Source: Streptomyces spiralis
GTDB lineage: Bacteria > Actinomycetota > Actinomycetes > Streptomycetales > Streptomycetaceae
Length of the DNA: 64,000 bases
Assembly (NCBI RefSeq): GCF_014654675.1
Contig: NZ_BNBC01000007.1
Location: 1 to 64,000 of the forward strand
Direction: 5' to 3'
Within the stretch, counting starts at the first letter, position 1, and the number at the start of each line of letters is the position of its first letter. Positions 54,625 through 62,825 of this stretch are shown piece by piece. The notes below the pieces were generated by a model, which saw nothing but the letters and a program-made list of their open reading frames with translations, had not been told where the DNA came from and did no database searches. Both the position numbers and the translations under genes were made by a program.

Positions 54625-54753
54625 CCCTTGTTGGTAAAGGAATTAGCGAGATGCGATCGGGTTCGATCGCGGTCGTCCGGATTTCGGAGCCGGACGATCG
54701 CTCAGCTTTACCCAAGGGAAAGATGTTTGGGGAGAGTTGACCGTGGCGGGATG

Positions 54754-54781
54754 GACGCATGGCGTACTTCCGCCATGCGTC
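54754..54781. terminator. perfect 11-bp inverted repeat after CGNR gene
   Basis: GACGCATGGCG and CGCCATGCGTC flank TACTTC. It lies 45 bp after the CGNR stop on the minus strand and 130 bp upstream of the subtilase start, so it may end the first or regulate the second. Confidence 0.55.
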
Positions 54782-54825
54782 AGCAGGGACACACCTGTGC
54801 GAACTCCCCTATACCGTGCGGTGTT

Positions 54826-55365
54826 TCAGGAGCGCGACCGCGCATAGTGGCGGGACGCCTTCGCACGGTTGCCGCAGGCGGCCATGGAGCACCAGCGGCG
54901 CGTTCCGTTTCTTGACGTGTCGAAGAAGTGCAGGACGCACGCCTCGTGGGCGCACATCCGGATCCGGTCCGGCGCGGTGGCGAGCAGTTCGAGGTAGTTC
55001 CGGGCGGCGAGCCAGGCCGGCCCCCACGACGGATCGCCGAACTCCGGCCGCTCGACAGGGCCCTGGGCGGTGAGCCCGGCCCGGATCCGCCCGTGCGCGA
55101 GCACGGCGTCCACGAGCGGCGCGCCCTCCTCGGCCGGCCCGTCCACGACCGCCTTGAGGGCGTCCCGGGCCTGGAGCAGATGCCGCAGCACGGCCTCCTC
55201 GGGCGCGTACCGGTCGTCCAGCCCGTTGGCGGCCAGCCACACCGCCAGCCCGTCGGTGTCGGCGAGCAGATCCTGGGTGGCCCCTTCCCGGTTCCAGCGC
55301 GTGTTGAGCAGGTCGAGCGCGAGCGGCTCGCCGGTGAGCGGTCGGGGGTCGGGGGCGGTGGGCAT
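54826..55365 (-). CDS. CGNR zinc-finger family regulator
   Basis: A 179-residue protein of the ABATE plus CGNR type. The N-terminal domain opens with GEPLALDLLNTRW, and the C-terminal zinc finger is CVLHFFDTSRNGTRRWCSMAACGNRAKASRHY (Cys at the start, then WCSMAACGNR). Such proteins are thought to be transcription factors for stress genes. It is divergent from the VOC gene, and both share CTAACC motifs in the 140-bp gap, so it may control the VOC operon. Confidence 0.9.
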   Translation of the reverse strand: MPTAPDPRPLTGEPLALDLLNTRWNREGATQDLLADTDGLAVWLAANGLDDRYAPEEAVLRHLLQARDALKAVVDGPAEEGAPLVDAVLAHGRIRAGLTAQGPVERPEFGDPSWGPAWLAARNYLELLATAPDRIRMCAHEACVLHFFDTSRNGTRRWCSMAACGNRAKASRHYARSRS

Positions 55366-55382
55366 CCGGGGCTCCTTCCGTG

Positions 55383-55454
55383 CTAACCGCTCAAGTGTAT
55401 GTGACCGGTTGACACGCTCCGATACTAACCCTTAAATAGCTCATGAAAGGTTAG
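55383..55454. promoter_or_regulatory. CTAACC boxes in CGNR/VOC divergent region
   Basis: CTAACC occurs at 55383 and 55425 and its complement GGTTAG at 55449. The last two form an inverted repeat that spans the predicted -10 region of the VOC promoter. They may be CGNR-protein binding sites. Confidence 0.4.
55409..55437 (+). promoter_or_regulatory. vegetative promoter for the VOC operon
   Basis: TTGACA at 55409-55414 is an exact -35 consensus. TTAAAT at 55432-55437 follows after exactly 17 bp. It predicts a leader of about 60 bases before ATG 55506. Confidence 0.6.
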
Positions 55455-55505
55455 CCGTGTGGCTGTCGGCCGACCGCCGCAGCCGCTGCCCGAAGGAGGC
55501 ACCCC

Positions 55506-55952
55506 ATGTCCCTGCGCACCGGCCACATCGGCCTGAACGTCACCGACCTCGACCGCTCGCTCGCCTTCTACCGGGACGTGCTCGGCTTCGCACTGCTCGC
55601 GGAGGGCAAGGAGGAGGGCAGGCGGTTCGCGTTCCTCGGCGACGGCGGCGACCAGCCGGTGCTCACCCTCTGGCAGCAGGCGGAGGGGGGCTACGACGGC
55701 GGCCGCCCCGGACTGCACCACCTCGCCTTCGCGGCCGAGTCGATCGAGCGGGTCGGGGAGTACGAGGCGGCCCTGCGCGCCTACGGCGTGGACTTCCAGC
55801 ACGAGGGAGTGGTGGCCCACCGGGAGGGCGCGGCCTCGGGAGGGATCTTCTTCCACGACCCCGACGGCACCCGCCTGGAGATCTCCGTGGCGGAGGGCGC
55901 CGAGGGCGCGCCGGCCCCGCACGAGTCGGCCCCGACCTGCGGGTTCTTCTAG
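55506..55952 (+). CDS. VOC (glyoxalase/bleomycin-resistance fold) protein
   Basis: A 148-residue vicinal-oxygen-chelate protein. The first module is HIGLNVTDLDRSLAFYRDVLGF and the second LHHLAFAAESIERV up to FFHDPDGTRLEISV. The His and Glu positions suit a metal site. Strong AAGGAGG before ATG 55506. It probably acts in dioxygenase, lyase or drug-binding chemistry; the substrate is unknown. It is the first gene of a probable three-gene unit with the PNPOx-like and NUDIX genes. Confidence 0.9.
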   Translation: MSLRTGHIGLNVTDLDRSLAFYRDVLGFALLAEGKEEGRRFAFLGDGGDQPVLTLWQQAEGGYDGGRPGLHHLAFAAESIERVGEYEAALRAYGVDFQHEGVVAHREGAASGGIFFHDPDGTRLEISVAEGAEGAPAPHESAPTCGFF

Positions 55953-55954
55953 AC

Positions 55955-56848
55955 ATGGCGGTCGCCATGGGGATCTATCACGCCGGTTCGCGCACCGTTC
56001 AGGACCGGGTCGGGGCGCGCGAGGCGGCCGACCATGTGGGCCGGTCCGTCGGCCGGGGCATCAAACCGGTCGCCGCCGCCTTCCTCGAACTCCAGCCGCT
56101 GCTCGTCCTCGGCGCGGCCGACCCCGAGACCGGCAGGGTGTGGGCCTCGCCGCTCACCGGCGCCCCCGGCTTCGTCCGGGCCACGGGCCCGCACCGGATG
56201 TCGGTCGTCGGCGGGGTGCGCCCCGGCGACCCGCTGGCGGGGGCACTCGCGACGGACGGCACCCACGTCGGCACCATCGCCCTCGACCCGCGCACCCGCC
56301 GCCGCATGCGCGTGAACGGCCGCCTGCACCCCACCCCGCGAGGCTTCGTGGTCGAGGCGGACCAGGTCTTCTCCAACTGCCCGAAGTACCTGCAGCGCAG
56401 GGAGTCCTACGAGACGGTCGACCGCACCCCGGGAGAGGTGCTCCGAGGTACCGAACTGACGGCACGGCAGCAGGACTTCGTGGCCGCCGCCGACACCTTC
56501 TTCCTGGCCACCGTGCACGCGCACGGCGCCGACGCCAGTCACCGCGGCGGCAACCCCGGCTTCGTCCGGGTGCTCTCGCCGCGCGAACTGCTCTGGCGCG
56601 ACTACCCGGGCAACTCCATGTTCCTCACTCTGGGCAACCTCGCCGCCGACCCCCGGGCGGGCCTGCTGTTCCTGGACTGGACGAGCGGGGCGGCGCTGCA
56701 GCTGACGGGCGACGCGCGCACGGAGTTCGGGGCGGACGGGGAACGCCGGGTCCGCTTCACCGTGACCCGGGTGGCGGCGACCGACGGGGCGGTGCCGCTG
56801 CGCTGGGCTCCGCCGGAATACTCACCGGCCAACCCGAGGGTGCCGTAA
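55955..56848 (+). CDS. pyridoxamine-phosphate-oxidase-fold flavoprotein
   Basis: A 297-residue protein of the split-barrel flavin-binding class. It has YHAGSRTVQDRVG at the start, which is typical of this family, a first half with VWASPLTGAPGFVRA and a second split-barrel half with GNPGFVRVLS and WRDYPGNSMFLTLGNL, then GLLFLDW. CPKYLQRR lies between. Such proteins bind FMN or F420 and act in redox detoxification. ATG 55955 is two bases after the VOC stop; an internal ATG at 55967 is also possible. Confidence 0.88.
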   Translation: MAVAMGIYHAGSRTVQDRVGAREAADHVGRSVGRGIKPVAAAFLELQPLLVLGAADPETGRVWASPLTGAPGFVRATGPHRMSVVGGVRPGDPLAGALATDGTHVGTIALDPRTRRRMRVNGRLHPTPRGFVVEADQVFSNCPKYLQRRESYETVDRTPGEVLRGTELTARQQDFVAAADTFFLATVHAHGADASHRGGNPGFVRVLSPRELLWRDYPGNSMFLTLGNLAADPRAGLLFLDWTSGAALQLTGDARTEFGADGERRVRFTVTRVAATDGAVPLRWAPPEYSPANPRVP

Positions 56849-56857
56849 CGTCTCCAC

Positions 56858-57325
56858 ATGCGTGAGGAGTTGCGGGTGGCGGCCTACGCCGTGTGTGTAC
56901 GGGACGGACGGATGCTGCTGGCCCGCTGGGTCGCGCGCGACGGCGCCCGCCGGTGGACCCTGCCGGGCGGCGGCATGGAGCACGGCGAGGACCCCTACGA
57001 CACCGTGGTGCGCGAGGCCGAGGAGGAGACCGGCTACACCGTCGAACCGGTCTTCCTCCTCGGCCTCGACTCCATCCGCCGCACCTACCCGCGCCCCCTC
57101 GGCGCCCAGGCCGACTTCCACGGCCTGCGCATCGTCTACGAGGGCCGGGTCACCGGCGGCGAGCTGCGCCACGAGACGGGCGGCTCGACCGACATGGCGG
57201 CCTGGCACCCGCTGGAGGCGGTGCCCGGCCTCGAGCGGGTCGGGCTGGTCGACGTCGGACTGCGCCTGTGGCGCGAGCGACCCGCCGCGGGCCGGGTGGC
57301 GGCGGCACCACGGCAGCCGCACTAG
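56858..57325 (+). CDS. NUDIX hydrolase
   Basis: A 155-residue NUDIX protein. The Nudix box starts GGGMEHGEDPYDTVVREAEE and continues ETGY, with all required Gly, Arg and Glu residues. The fold begins with RVAAYAVCVRDGRMLLARW. It hydrolyses a nucleoside diphosphate linked to an unknown group. It starts nine bases after the PNPOx-like stop. Its TAG stop shares a CTAG with the stop of the convergent gene. Confidence 0.92.
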   Translation: MREELRVAAYAVCVRDGRMLLARWVARDGARRWTLPGGGMEHGEDPYDTVVREAEEETGYTVEPVFLLGLDSIRRTYPRPLGAQADFHGLRIVYEGRVTGGELRHETGGSTDMAAWHPLEAVPGLERVGLVDVGLRLWRERPAAGRVAAAPRQPH

Positions 57326-58371
57326 CGCGGCAGCACCACGACATACGCCGCCGGGTCGCGGTCGGCCGCCGCCATCAGGGCGGTGCGGACCACCGTGGCC
57401 TGCTGGTCCGGTGTGTCCCGCAGCTTCCTGGGGGTGATGTGGACGACCGTGATGCCCAGGCGTTCCAGGTGCTCGCGCTTGCGGGCGTACTCCGACCACT
57501 CGGCGTCGTCGTTCGCCCGGGGCGCGCGGGTGTCCAGCTCCAGGGCGACCGCCTGGTCCGGCCAGTAGGCGTCCAGGCCGCCCAGGTGCGGGCCGCCCGG
57601 CAGCCGCAGGTCCACGTTCCACACCGGGTCGGGCAGGCCGTAGTCCCTGACCATCCGGTACAGCCGGTCCTCGGCGATCGCCCGGCCCTCGGCCAGCAGC
57701 GAGTCCACCGCGTCCACCACATGCGGCCGGGTCAGGAGTTTCGCGCCCGTCAGCTCCCGGACGACCGCGGCCGGTTCGCAGTGCCCGCCGCGCACCGCCT
57801 CCGTCAGCAGCCGGCGCACCGTGTCCGCGTCGTCCAGGCCGGCCACCGCGTCCGCCAGGGCGCGCGGCACCGGGGCCACCGGCAGACCCGTGACCGACTC
57901 CGGGACGGGCAGGTCGGCCGTGCGCATGATCCGCACACAGCCGGTCGAGCGCAGCCGGCGCAGCCGTGGCACCAGGACGTCGATCCTCTCCAGTGACAGC
58001 AGCGGTGGCGTGTTGGCGAAGCCGTGCAGGGTGAGCGCGGCCGGCCCGGTGATCACCGCCTCCGCGTACACCGGCCGGTGCGGCTGCTGCGCGGTCGGCT
58101 GGGCCGGCACCCCGGGCACCCTGCGGGGCGCAGGGGGGCGTGCCGCGTACAGGAGGACCGCGTGCAGCCGCTCCTCGCTGGTCGGCGGGCCGGGGTGGAG
58201 CAGGAAGACGCCCGGCAGGAACTGCTGCCAGGGCCCGCCGGTACGGCACTGCTCGGTGGTCTCGGCCGCCGACACGCCGTGGGCGCGGAGCTGGGCGGCG
58301 GTCAGGACCCGGCAGTGCGCCTCGGCCAGGTGGCTCAGGGGGCGGGGGGAGAGCGGGGTGTTGTGGTTCAT
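57322..58371 (-). CDS. AbiEi-like protein with DUF559-type nuclease-fold C-terminus
   Basis: A 349-residue protein common in actinobacteria. The N-terminal part (HCRVLTAAQLRAHGVSAAE, PGVFLLHPGPPT) resembles the winged-helix of AbiEi antitoxins, the middle has ITGPAALTLHGF, and the C-terminus (LGGLDAYWPDQAVALELD, KREHLERLGITVVHITP) resembles the very-short-patch-repair or DUF559 endonuclease fold. ATG 58371 fits better than an upstream start. No AbiEii toxin gene is next to it, so it is unlikely to be a working toxin-antitoxin pair. Role unknown. Confidence 0.75.
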   Translation of the reverse strand: MNHNTPLSPRPLSHLAEAHCRVLTAAQLRAHGVSAAETTEQCRTGGPWQQFLPGVFLLHPGPPTSEERLHAVLLYAARPPAPRRVPGVPAQPTAQQPHRPVYAEAVITGPAALTLHGFANTPPLLSLERIDVLVPRLRRLRSTGCVRIMRTADLPVPESVTGLPVAPVPRALADAVAGLDDADTVRRLLTEAVRGGHCEPAAVVRELTGAKLLTRPHVVDAVDSLLAEGRAIAEDRLYRMVRDYGLPDPVWNVDLRLPGGPHLGGLDAYWPDQAVALELDTRAPRANDDAEWSEYARKREHLERLGITVVHITPRKLRDTPDQQATVVRTALMAAADRDPAAYVVVLPR

Positions 58372-58474
58372 GCCGGGCACGTTCCCGCGTCCGCTCGGCC
58401 CTTTAACGGCTGTTACAAGGGCGGCACTCAATCCGGACAACCTCGCCCTAAAGGACGGGTGTTCGGATGCCGAA

Positions 58475-58508
58475 AACCCCTGGTCCGTTCAGGGATGGAC
58501 CAGGGGTT
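58475..58508 (-). terminator. perfect 12-bp hairpin with T-run after second pepN
   Basis: AACCCCTGGTCC at 58475-58486 pairs with GGACCAGGGGTT at 58497-58508. On the minus strand it is followed by TTTT, so it is a classic intrinsic terminator for the aminopeptidase gene ending at 58608. Confidence 0.85.
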
Positions 58509-58607
58509 ACGGTGTGTCTTGACCGAATTTCGTAACGGTTACCGCCCGCCCGAGCCTTGGCCAGAGCTGCGGCCGACCGGGTGACGGCTCGGACCCCGGG
58601 TGACCGC

Positions 58608-61253
58608 TCAGACGCCCTCGGCCGCGGCCGCACCGGCCGCCGCGTCGCACGCCTGTCCGCGCAGCGCCCGGGCCAGGTCGTCCCGGGCCTCCAGCACCAG
58701 CCGGCGCAGCGCGGGAGCGGCGCCCTCGTGCGCGGCGAGCCAGGCGTCCGTGGCGTCCAGCGTCTCCTGCGAGTCCCGCAGCGCCGGGAACAGGCCCCGG
58801 ACCACGTCCATCCCGATCTGGATCGACCGCTCGGCCCACACCCGCTCGATCACCGCGAAGTACTTCTCGGCGTACGGCGCGAGCAGCTCCCGCTGCGAAG
58901 GCCGGCCGAAGCCCGCGATGGTCGCCTCCACCAGTGCGTTCGACAGCGCGTCCGACTCCACCACCTGCGCCCACGCCTGCGCCTTCACGGCCGCCGAGGG
59001 ACGCGCGGCCAGGCAGCGCACCTGGTGGCGCTTGCCCGAGGCGGTGTCGTCCCGCGCCAGCTCGCCGGCGAGCACCTTCTCGTCCACCGCCCCGTGCGCG
59101 GTCAGCGGCTCCAGGAACGCCCAGCGCAGCTCCTGGTCGACGTCCAGGCCGGCGATCTCCTCGGTGCCGTCCAGCAGGCCCTTCAGCAGGTCCAGATCGG
59201 CCGGCGCCGATGCCACCGTGGCGAAGAAGCGGGCCCACGCCAGCTGCTGCTCGCTGCCCGGCTCGGCCTGCCGCAGCTCGGCCAGCGCGCCCTCGGCCAG
59301 CAGCCGCTCACCCGTCTCGCGCCACTCGGGTGCCACGTAGTGGACCAGCGCCGAGTCCGCCCACGCGTGCAGCATCTGGAGCACACCGATGTCGGACTCG
59401 CGGCCCGCGAACCGCAGCACCAGGCCCACGAAGTCCCGCGCCGGAAGCAGCGCGTCCCGGGTCAGGTTCCACAGCGCCGACCAGCACAGCGCGCGGGCCA
59501 GCGGGTCGGTCAGGGCGCCCAGGTGCTCGCGCAGCGTGGCCAGCGAGGTCTCGTCGAAGCGGATCTTGCAGTAGGTGAGGTCGTCGTCGTTGACCAGCAC
59601 CAGCTCCGGGGCGTCCTGCCCGGCCAGCTCCGCCACCACCGTCCGCGCGCCGTCCACGTCGGCCTCGGCGCGCGCGTACCGCTCCAGCGCCCCGGACTCC
59701 GAGCGCCGGTACAGGCCCACCGCGACCCGGTGCGGGCGCAGCTCGGGGTGCGACTCCGCCGCCTCCTGCACCACCGCGAGCTCGTCGATCCGACCCTCGG
59801 CGTCCAGCAGGACCGCCGGCGTCAGCGAGTCGACCCCGGCGGTCTGCAGCCAGGAGCGCGCCCACGCGGCCATGTCCCGGCCGCTGGTCTCCTCCAGGAC
59901 GGCCAGCAGATCGCCCAGGCGCGTGTTGCCGTACGCGTGCCGCTTGAAGTAGCGGCGGGCGCCCTCCAGGAACGCGTCCTGGCCGACGTACGCCACCAGC
60001 TGCTTGAGCACCGAGGCGCCCTTGGCGTAGGTGATGCCGTCGAAGTTCAGCTTGGCGTCCTCCAGGTCATGGATGTCCGCCGTGATCGGGTGCGTGGAGG
60101 GCAGCTGGTCCGCGCGGTACGCCCAGGCCTTGCGGCGGTTGGCGAAGGTGATCCAGGCGTCGGTGAAGCGGGTCGCTCCGACGTTCGCGAACGTGCCCAT
60201 GAAGTCCGCGAAGGACTCCTTCAGCCACAGGTCGTCCCACCACTCCATGGTGACCAGGTCGCCGAACCACATGTGCGCCATCTCGTGCAGGACGACGTTC
60301 GCCCGGCCCTCGTACGACGCCTGCGTCACCTTGCCGCGGAAGATGAACTCCTCGCGGAAGGTCACCAGCCCCGGGTTCTCCATCGCGCCCAGGTTGTACT
60401 CCGGCACGAAGGCCTGGTCGTACTTGCCGAACGGGTAGGGGTAGTCGAAGTGGTCGTGGAAGAAGTCCAGGCCCTGCTTGGTGACCAGGAAGACGTCGTC
60501 GGCGTCGAAGTGCTTGGCGAGCCCCTTGCGGCACATCGCGCCCAGCGGGATCTCCAGCCGCGTCCCGTCCTTCAGCACCCGCTCGTAGGAGTCGGTCACA
60601 TAGTGGTACGGCCCCGCCACCACACACGTGATGTACGTCGAGATCGGCTTGGTCTCCGCGAACCGCCACACGCTGCCCGCCCGTGGCCCACCACCACCCT
60701 TCTGCGGAAGCGCTTCGCGCCCTTCCATCCGCTGCCCGGCGCCGTTGCTCCACACCGTCCAGCCCTCCGGCGCGCGCACCTCGAAGCGGAAGGGGGCCTT
60801 GAGGTCGGGCTGCTCGAAGTTGGCGAAGACCCGGCGGGAGTCGGCCGGCTCGTACTGGGTGTAGAGGTAGACCTCGCCGTCCTCCGGGTCGACGAAGCGG
60901 TGCAGGCCCTCGCCGGTGCGCGAGTAGGCGCACCGGGCGTCCACGATCAGCTCGTTGTCGGCGGCCAGGTCCTCCAGCAGGATCCGGGAGCCGTCGAAGA
61001 CCTCGCTGGGGTCGAGGTCCTTGCCGTTGAGGGAGACCGCCGTGACGCCCGGCGCGATCAGGTCCGCGAAGCTGGAGGCCCCCGGCTCGTTGCAGCGGAA
61101 GCGGATCGTGGTGACGGACCGGAACGTGCGCGGCCCGTCTCCCTCCTGATCGCCGACCGCGGAGCGCACGTCGAGGGACACCTCGTACCCGTCGACGGAC
61201 AGCAGCGCGGCCCGCTCCCGGGCCTCGTCGCGGGACAGATTCTCACCGGGCAC
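58608..61253 (-). CDS. pepN: second aminopeptidase N (M1 family)
   Basis: An 881-residue paralogue of the gene at 45259, with GAMEN at about 289-293, zinc motif HEMAH at about 323-327 and Glu in WLKESFA. The overall layout is the same. GTG 61253 is preferred because GGGAG lies eight bases before it; the upstream GTG at 61262 lies directly on that site. Residues about 179-193 (REALPQKGGGGPRAG) come from an interspersed repeat and are not shared with the paralogue, yet the frame is open. The C-terminus is Ala-rich. Confidence 0.93.
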   Translation of the reverse strand: MPGENLSRDEARERAALLSVDGYEVSLDVRSAVGDQEGDGPRTFRSVTTIRFRCNEPGASSFADLIAPGVTAVSLNGKDLDPSEVFDGSRILLEDLAADNELIVDARCAYSRTGEGLHRFVDPEDGEVYLYTQYEPADSRRVFANFEQPDLKAPFRFEVRAPEGWTVWSNGAGQRMEGREALPQKGGGGPRAGSVWRFAETKPISTYITCVVAGPYHYVTDSYERVLKDGTRLEIPLGAMCRKGLAKHFDADDVFLVTKQGLDFFHDHFDYPYPFGKYDQAFVPEYNLGAMENPGLVTFREEFIFRGKVTQASYEGRANVVLHEMAHMWFGDLVTMEWWDDLWLKESFADFMGTFANVGATRFTDAWITFANRRKAWAYRADQLPSTHPITADIHDLEDAKLNFDGITYAKGASVLKQLVAYVGQDAFLEGARRYFKRHAYGNTRLGDLLAVLEETSGRDMAAWARSWLQTAGVDSLTPAVLLDAEGRIDELAVVQEAAESHPELRPHRVAVGLYRRSESGALERYARAEADVDGARTVVAELAGQDAPELVLVNDDDLTYCKIRFDETSLATLREHLGALTDPLARALCWSALWNLTRDALLPARDFVGLVLRFAGRESDIGVLQMLHAWADSALVHYVAPEWRETGERLLAEGALAELRQAEPGSEQQLAWARFFATVASAPADLDLLKGLLDGTEEIAGLDVDQELRWAFLEPLTAHGAVDEKVLAGELARDDTASGKRHQVRCLAARPSAAVKAQAWAQVVESDALSNALVEATIAGFGRPSQRELLAPYAEKYFAVIERVWAERSIQIGMDVVRGLFPALRDSQETLDATDAWLAAHEGAAPALRRLVLEARDDLARALRGQACDAAAGAAAAEGV
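60675..60720 (+). repeat. interspersed repeat family B, copy inside second pepN
   Basis: On the plus strand it starts GCCCGCCCGTGGCCCACC, continues ACCACCCT and has GCGCTTCGCGC at the end. The gene runs on the other strand, so this copy and the one in the monooxygenase are in opposite orientation relative to their genes. It adds about 15 Gly/Arg/Pro-rich residues to a loop. Confidence 0.75.
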
Positions 61254-61389
61254 AGGCGGCACTCCCTCGGGTCGCGTTCACGATGCGGACAGGGCCGATC
61301 CTGCCATGCGGCCCTGACACGCGGCAGCCGGGAATGCCAGGGGCGACGATCGATGTTGCCCGTTCAAAGACCCCATACCGAGGAGAGTC

Positions 61390-62055
61390 ATGTCCGAGAC
61401 CGCCTCCGCCCCTTCCGGCAAGACCCCTGTCGACTTCTGGTTCGACCCGCTGTGCCCGTGGGCCTGGATGACCTCCCGCTGGGTGCTGGAAGTGGAGAAG
61501 CTCAGGGACATCGAGGTCCGCTGGCACATCATGAGCCTGGCGGTGCTCAACGAGCCCAAGCTGGACGAGCTGCCCGAGGACTACCGCGAGCTGCTCACCA
61601 CCAAGGCGTGGGCGCCCATCCGCGTGGTGACCGCCGCCTGGCAGAAGCACGGCGACGACGTCCTCGGCCCGCTCTACACCGCGCTCGGCACCCGCTTCCA
61701 CAACCAGGGCGAGGGCCCCACCCGCGAGGCGATCGCCGCCGCGCTGGAGGAGGTCGGCCTGCCCGCCGACCTGATCGACTACGCCGACCAGGAGGACTTC
61801 GAGTTCGACGCGGAGCTGCGCGCCTCCCACAAGGAGGGCATCGACAAGGTCGGCCAGGATGTCGGCACCCCGGTCATCGCGCTGCCCGGCGCCGACGGCG
61901 AGCAGATCGCCTTCTTCGGCCCGGTCGTCACCCCCGCCCCCAAGGGCGAGCAGGCGGCCCGCCTGTGGGACGGCACGATCGCGGTGGCCTCCATCCCCGG
62001 CTTCTACGAGATCAAGCGCACCCGTACGGTCGGCCCGGACTTCAGCAACCTGTGA
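61390..62055 (+). CDS. DsbA-like reductase, Rv2466c family
   Basis: A 221-residue thioredoxin-fold protein related to mycothiol-dependent nitroreductase Rv2466c. It shows the family segments DFWFDPLCPWAWMTSRW, LEVEKLRDIEVRWHIMSLAV and GTPVIALPGADG, ending IKRTRTVGPDF. The active site reads Cys 22-Pro-Trp-Ala 25: the second cysteine of the CPWC motif is replaced, so it is a monothiol site and would need mycothiol to resolve a mixed disulphide. Good GAGGAG before ATG 61390. It converges with the small zinc-ribbon gene with three bases between stops. Confidence 0.9.
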   Translation: MSETASAPSGKTPVDFWFDPLCPWAWMTSRWVLEVEKLRDIEVRWHIMSLAVLNEPKLDELPEDYRELLTTKAWAPIRVVTAAWQKHGDDVLGPLYTALGTRFHNQGEGPTREAIAAALEEVGLPADLIDYADQEDFEFDAELRASHKEGIDKVGQDVGTPVIALPGADGEQIAFFGPVVTPAPKGEQAARLWDGTIAVASIPGFYEIKRTRTVGPDFSNL

Positions 62056-62058
62056 GGC

Positions 62059-62286
62059 TCACTCCGGGACGGGCAGCTTGATGGGCCGGGCGAACGGCTT
62101 CTTGTTCCCGCCCGTGCGCAGGTTCCGGCACTGCCTGCCGGTCTCGGCGTCCAGCACGGCCTCGCAGATCCAGAACTCGTTCACACTGTTGCGGCCCAGC
62201 CGCTCCTTGAGCACGGCCGCCTCGGCCGTGCTCAACTTGCGGTGCGGCTGGTCGGCGTCGCAGGTGTGGCAGTAGTACGTCCGCAT
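62059..62286 (-). CDS. small zinc-ribbon-like protein
   Basis: A 75-residue basic protein. YYCHTCDADQPHRKLST gives a first CxxC, and later WICEAVLDAETGRQCRN gives two more cysteines, a plausible Cys4 zinc site. The C-terminus is Lys/Arg/Pro-rich. I do not recognise a named family. The start is ATG 62286. It could bind RNA, DNA or a protein partner. Confidence 0.75.
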   Translation of the reverse strand: MRTYYCHTCDADQPHRKLSTAEAAVLKERLGRNSVNEFWICEAVLDAETGRQCRNLRTGGNKKPFARPIKLPVPE

Positions 62287-62321
62287 TCCGCCACCATCCC
62301 CCGGAGCCCCTCATACCGGAA

Positions 62322-62353
62322 GACCCCCGCGAGACACGACCTCGCGGGGGGTC
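62322..62353. terminator. hairpin near zinc-ribbon gene
   Basis: GACCCCCGCGAG at 62322-62333 pairs with CTCGCGGGGG(G)TC around ACACGAC, with one bulged G. It lies between the zinc-ribbon start and the sodF remnant and probably ends transcription coming from the right. Confidence 0.65.
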
Positions 62354-62431
62354 CTCCTCCTTCGGCCGCCCGCCCGCGTGAAGGGTGAGAAGACGATCAC
62401 GAGGCGGGGCGGCGGTCCCGGGACAACACAC

Positions 62432-62731
62432 CTAGGGCGCGAGCAGCAGCACGTCCGTGCGGGACTTGGCGACGGCGTACCGCCGGGCGACGTCCTGCCA
62501 GTTGACGACCTGCCACATCGCCTCGATGAAGTCGACCTTCTGGTTCCGGTACTGGAGATAGAAGGCGTGCTCCCAGGCGTCGAAGACCAGGATCGGTGTC
62601 GAGCCCTGGCCGACGTTGCCCTGGTGGTCGTAGACCTGCTCGACGACCGGACGGCCGCTGGGCGGCTCGTACGCGAGGACACGCCAGCCGGAGCCCTGCG
62701 TGGTGGCCGCCGCCTTGGACAGCTGTGCCAG
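62432..62731 (-). pseudogene. sodF: 5'-truncated iron superoxide dismutase fragment
   Basis: About 99 residues of the C-terminal domain of an Fe/Mn superoxide dismutase in one open frame: [66 protein letters not shown]. The metal ligands Asp and His of DAWEH remain. The N-terminal domain with the other two His ligands is missing, and no start codon of useful length exists. Homology stops near 62731, where G-rich GGGCGGC repeats and the terminator of the amino-acid permease begin. It cannot make a working enzyme. Confidence 0.85.
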
Positions 62732-62776
62732 GGCAACAGGGCGGCGGGGGGCGACAGGGCGGCTGGGGGCAGCAAG

Positions 62777-62805
62777 AAGGCCCCCACGCGTCGCGTGGGG
62801 GCCTT
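62777..62805 (-). terminator. 14-bp palindromic terminator of APC permease gene
   Basis: AAGGCCCCCACGCG and CGCGTGGGGGCCTT flank one T, 21 bp past the permease stop. It ends in TT on both strands and is probably an efficient intrinsic terminator. Confidence 0.85.
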
Positions 62806-62825
62806 GCGAGGGAAGAGGCGGCGGG

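Noticed and set aside
54660..54710. GATCG-rich inverted repeats upstream of the subtilase as an operator
   Set aside because: Only short 7-bp arms pair and no regulator is adjacent; too weak to call.
51292..54915. A 1207-residue open frame antisense to the subtilase gene
   Set aside because: Its sequence is Gly/Arg/Val-rich without domains, while the opposite strand carries a full S8 protease with triad and signal peptide. It is a codon-bias shadow.
58532..58542. GTAACGGTTAC palindrome after second pepN as an operator
   Set aside because: It lies between a gene end and its terminator, not in a promoter; 11-bp palindromes occur by chance.
58557..62081. A 1174-residue plus-strand open frame opposite the second pepN
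   Set aside because: It runs across a clear terminator, an intergenic gap and the reductase gene in the wrong frame; composition is that of a shadow frame.
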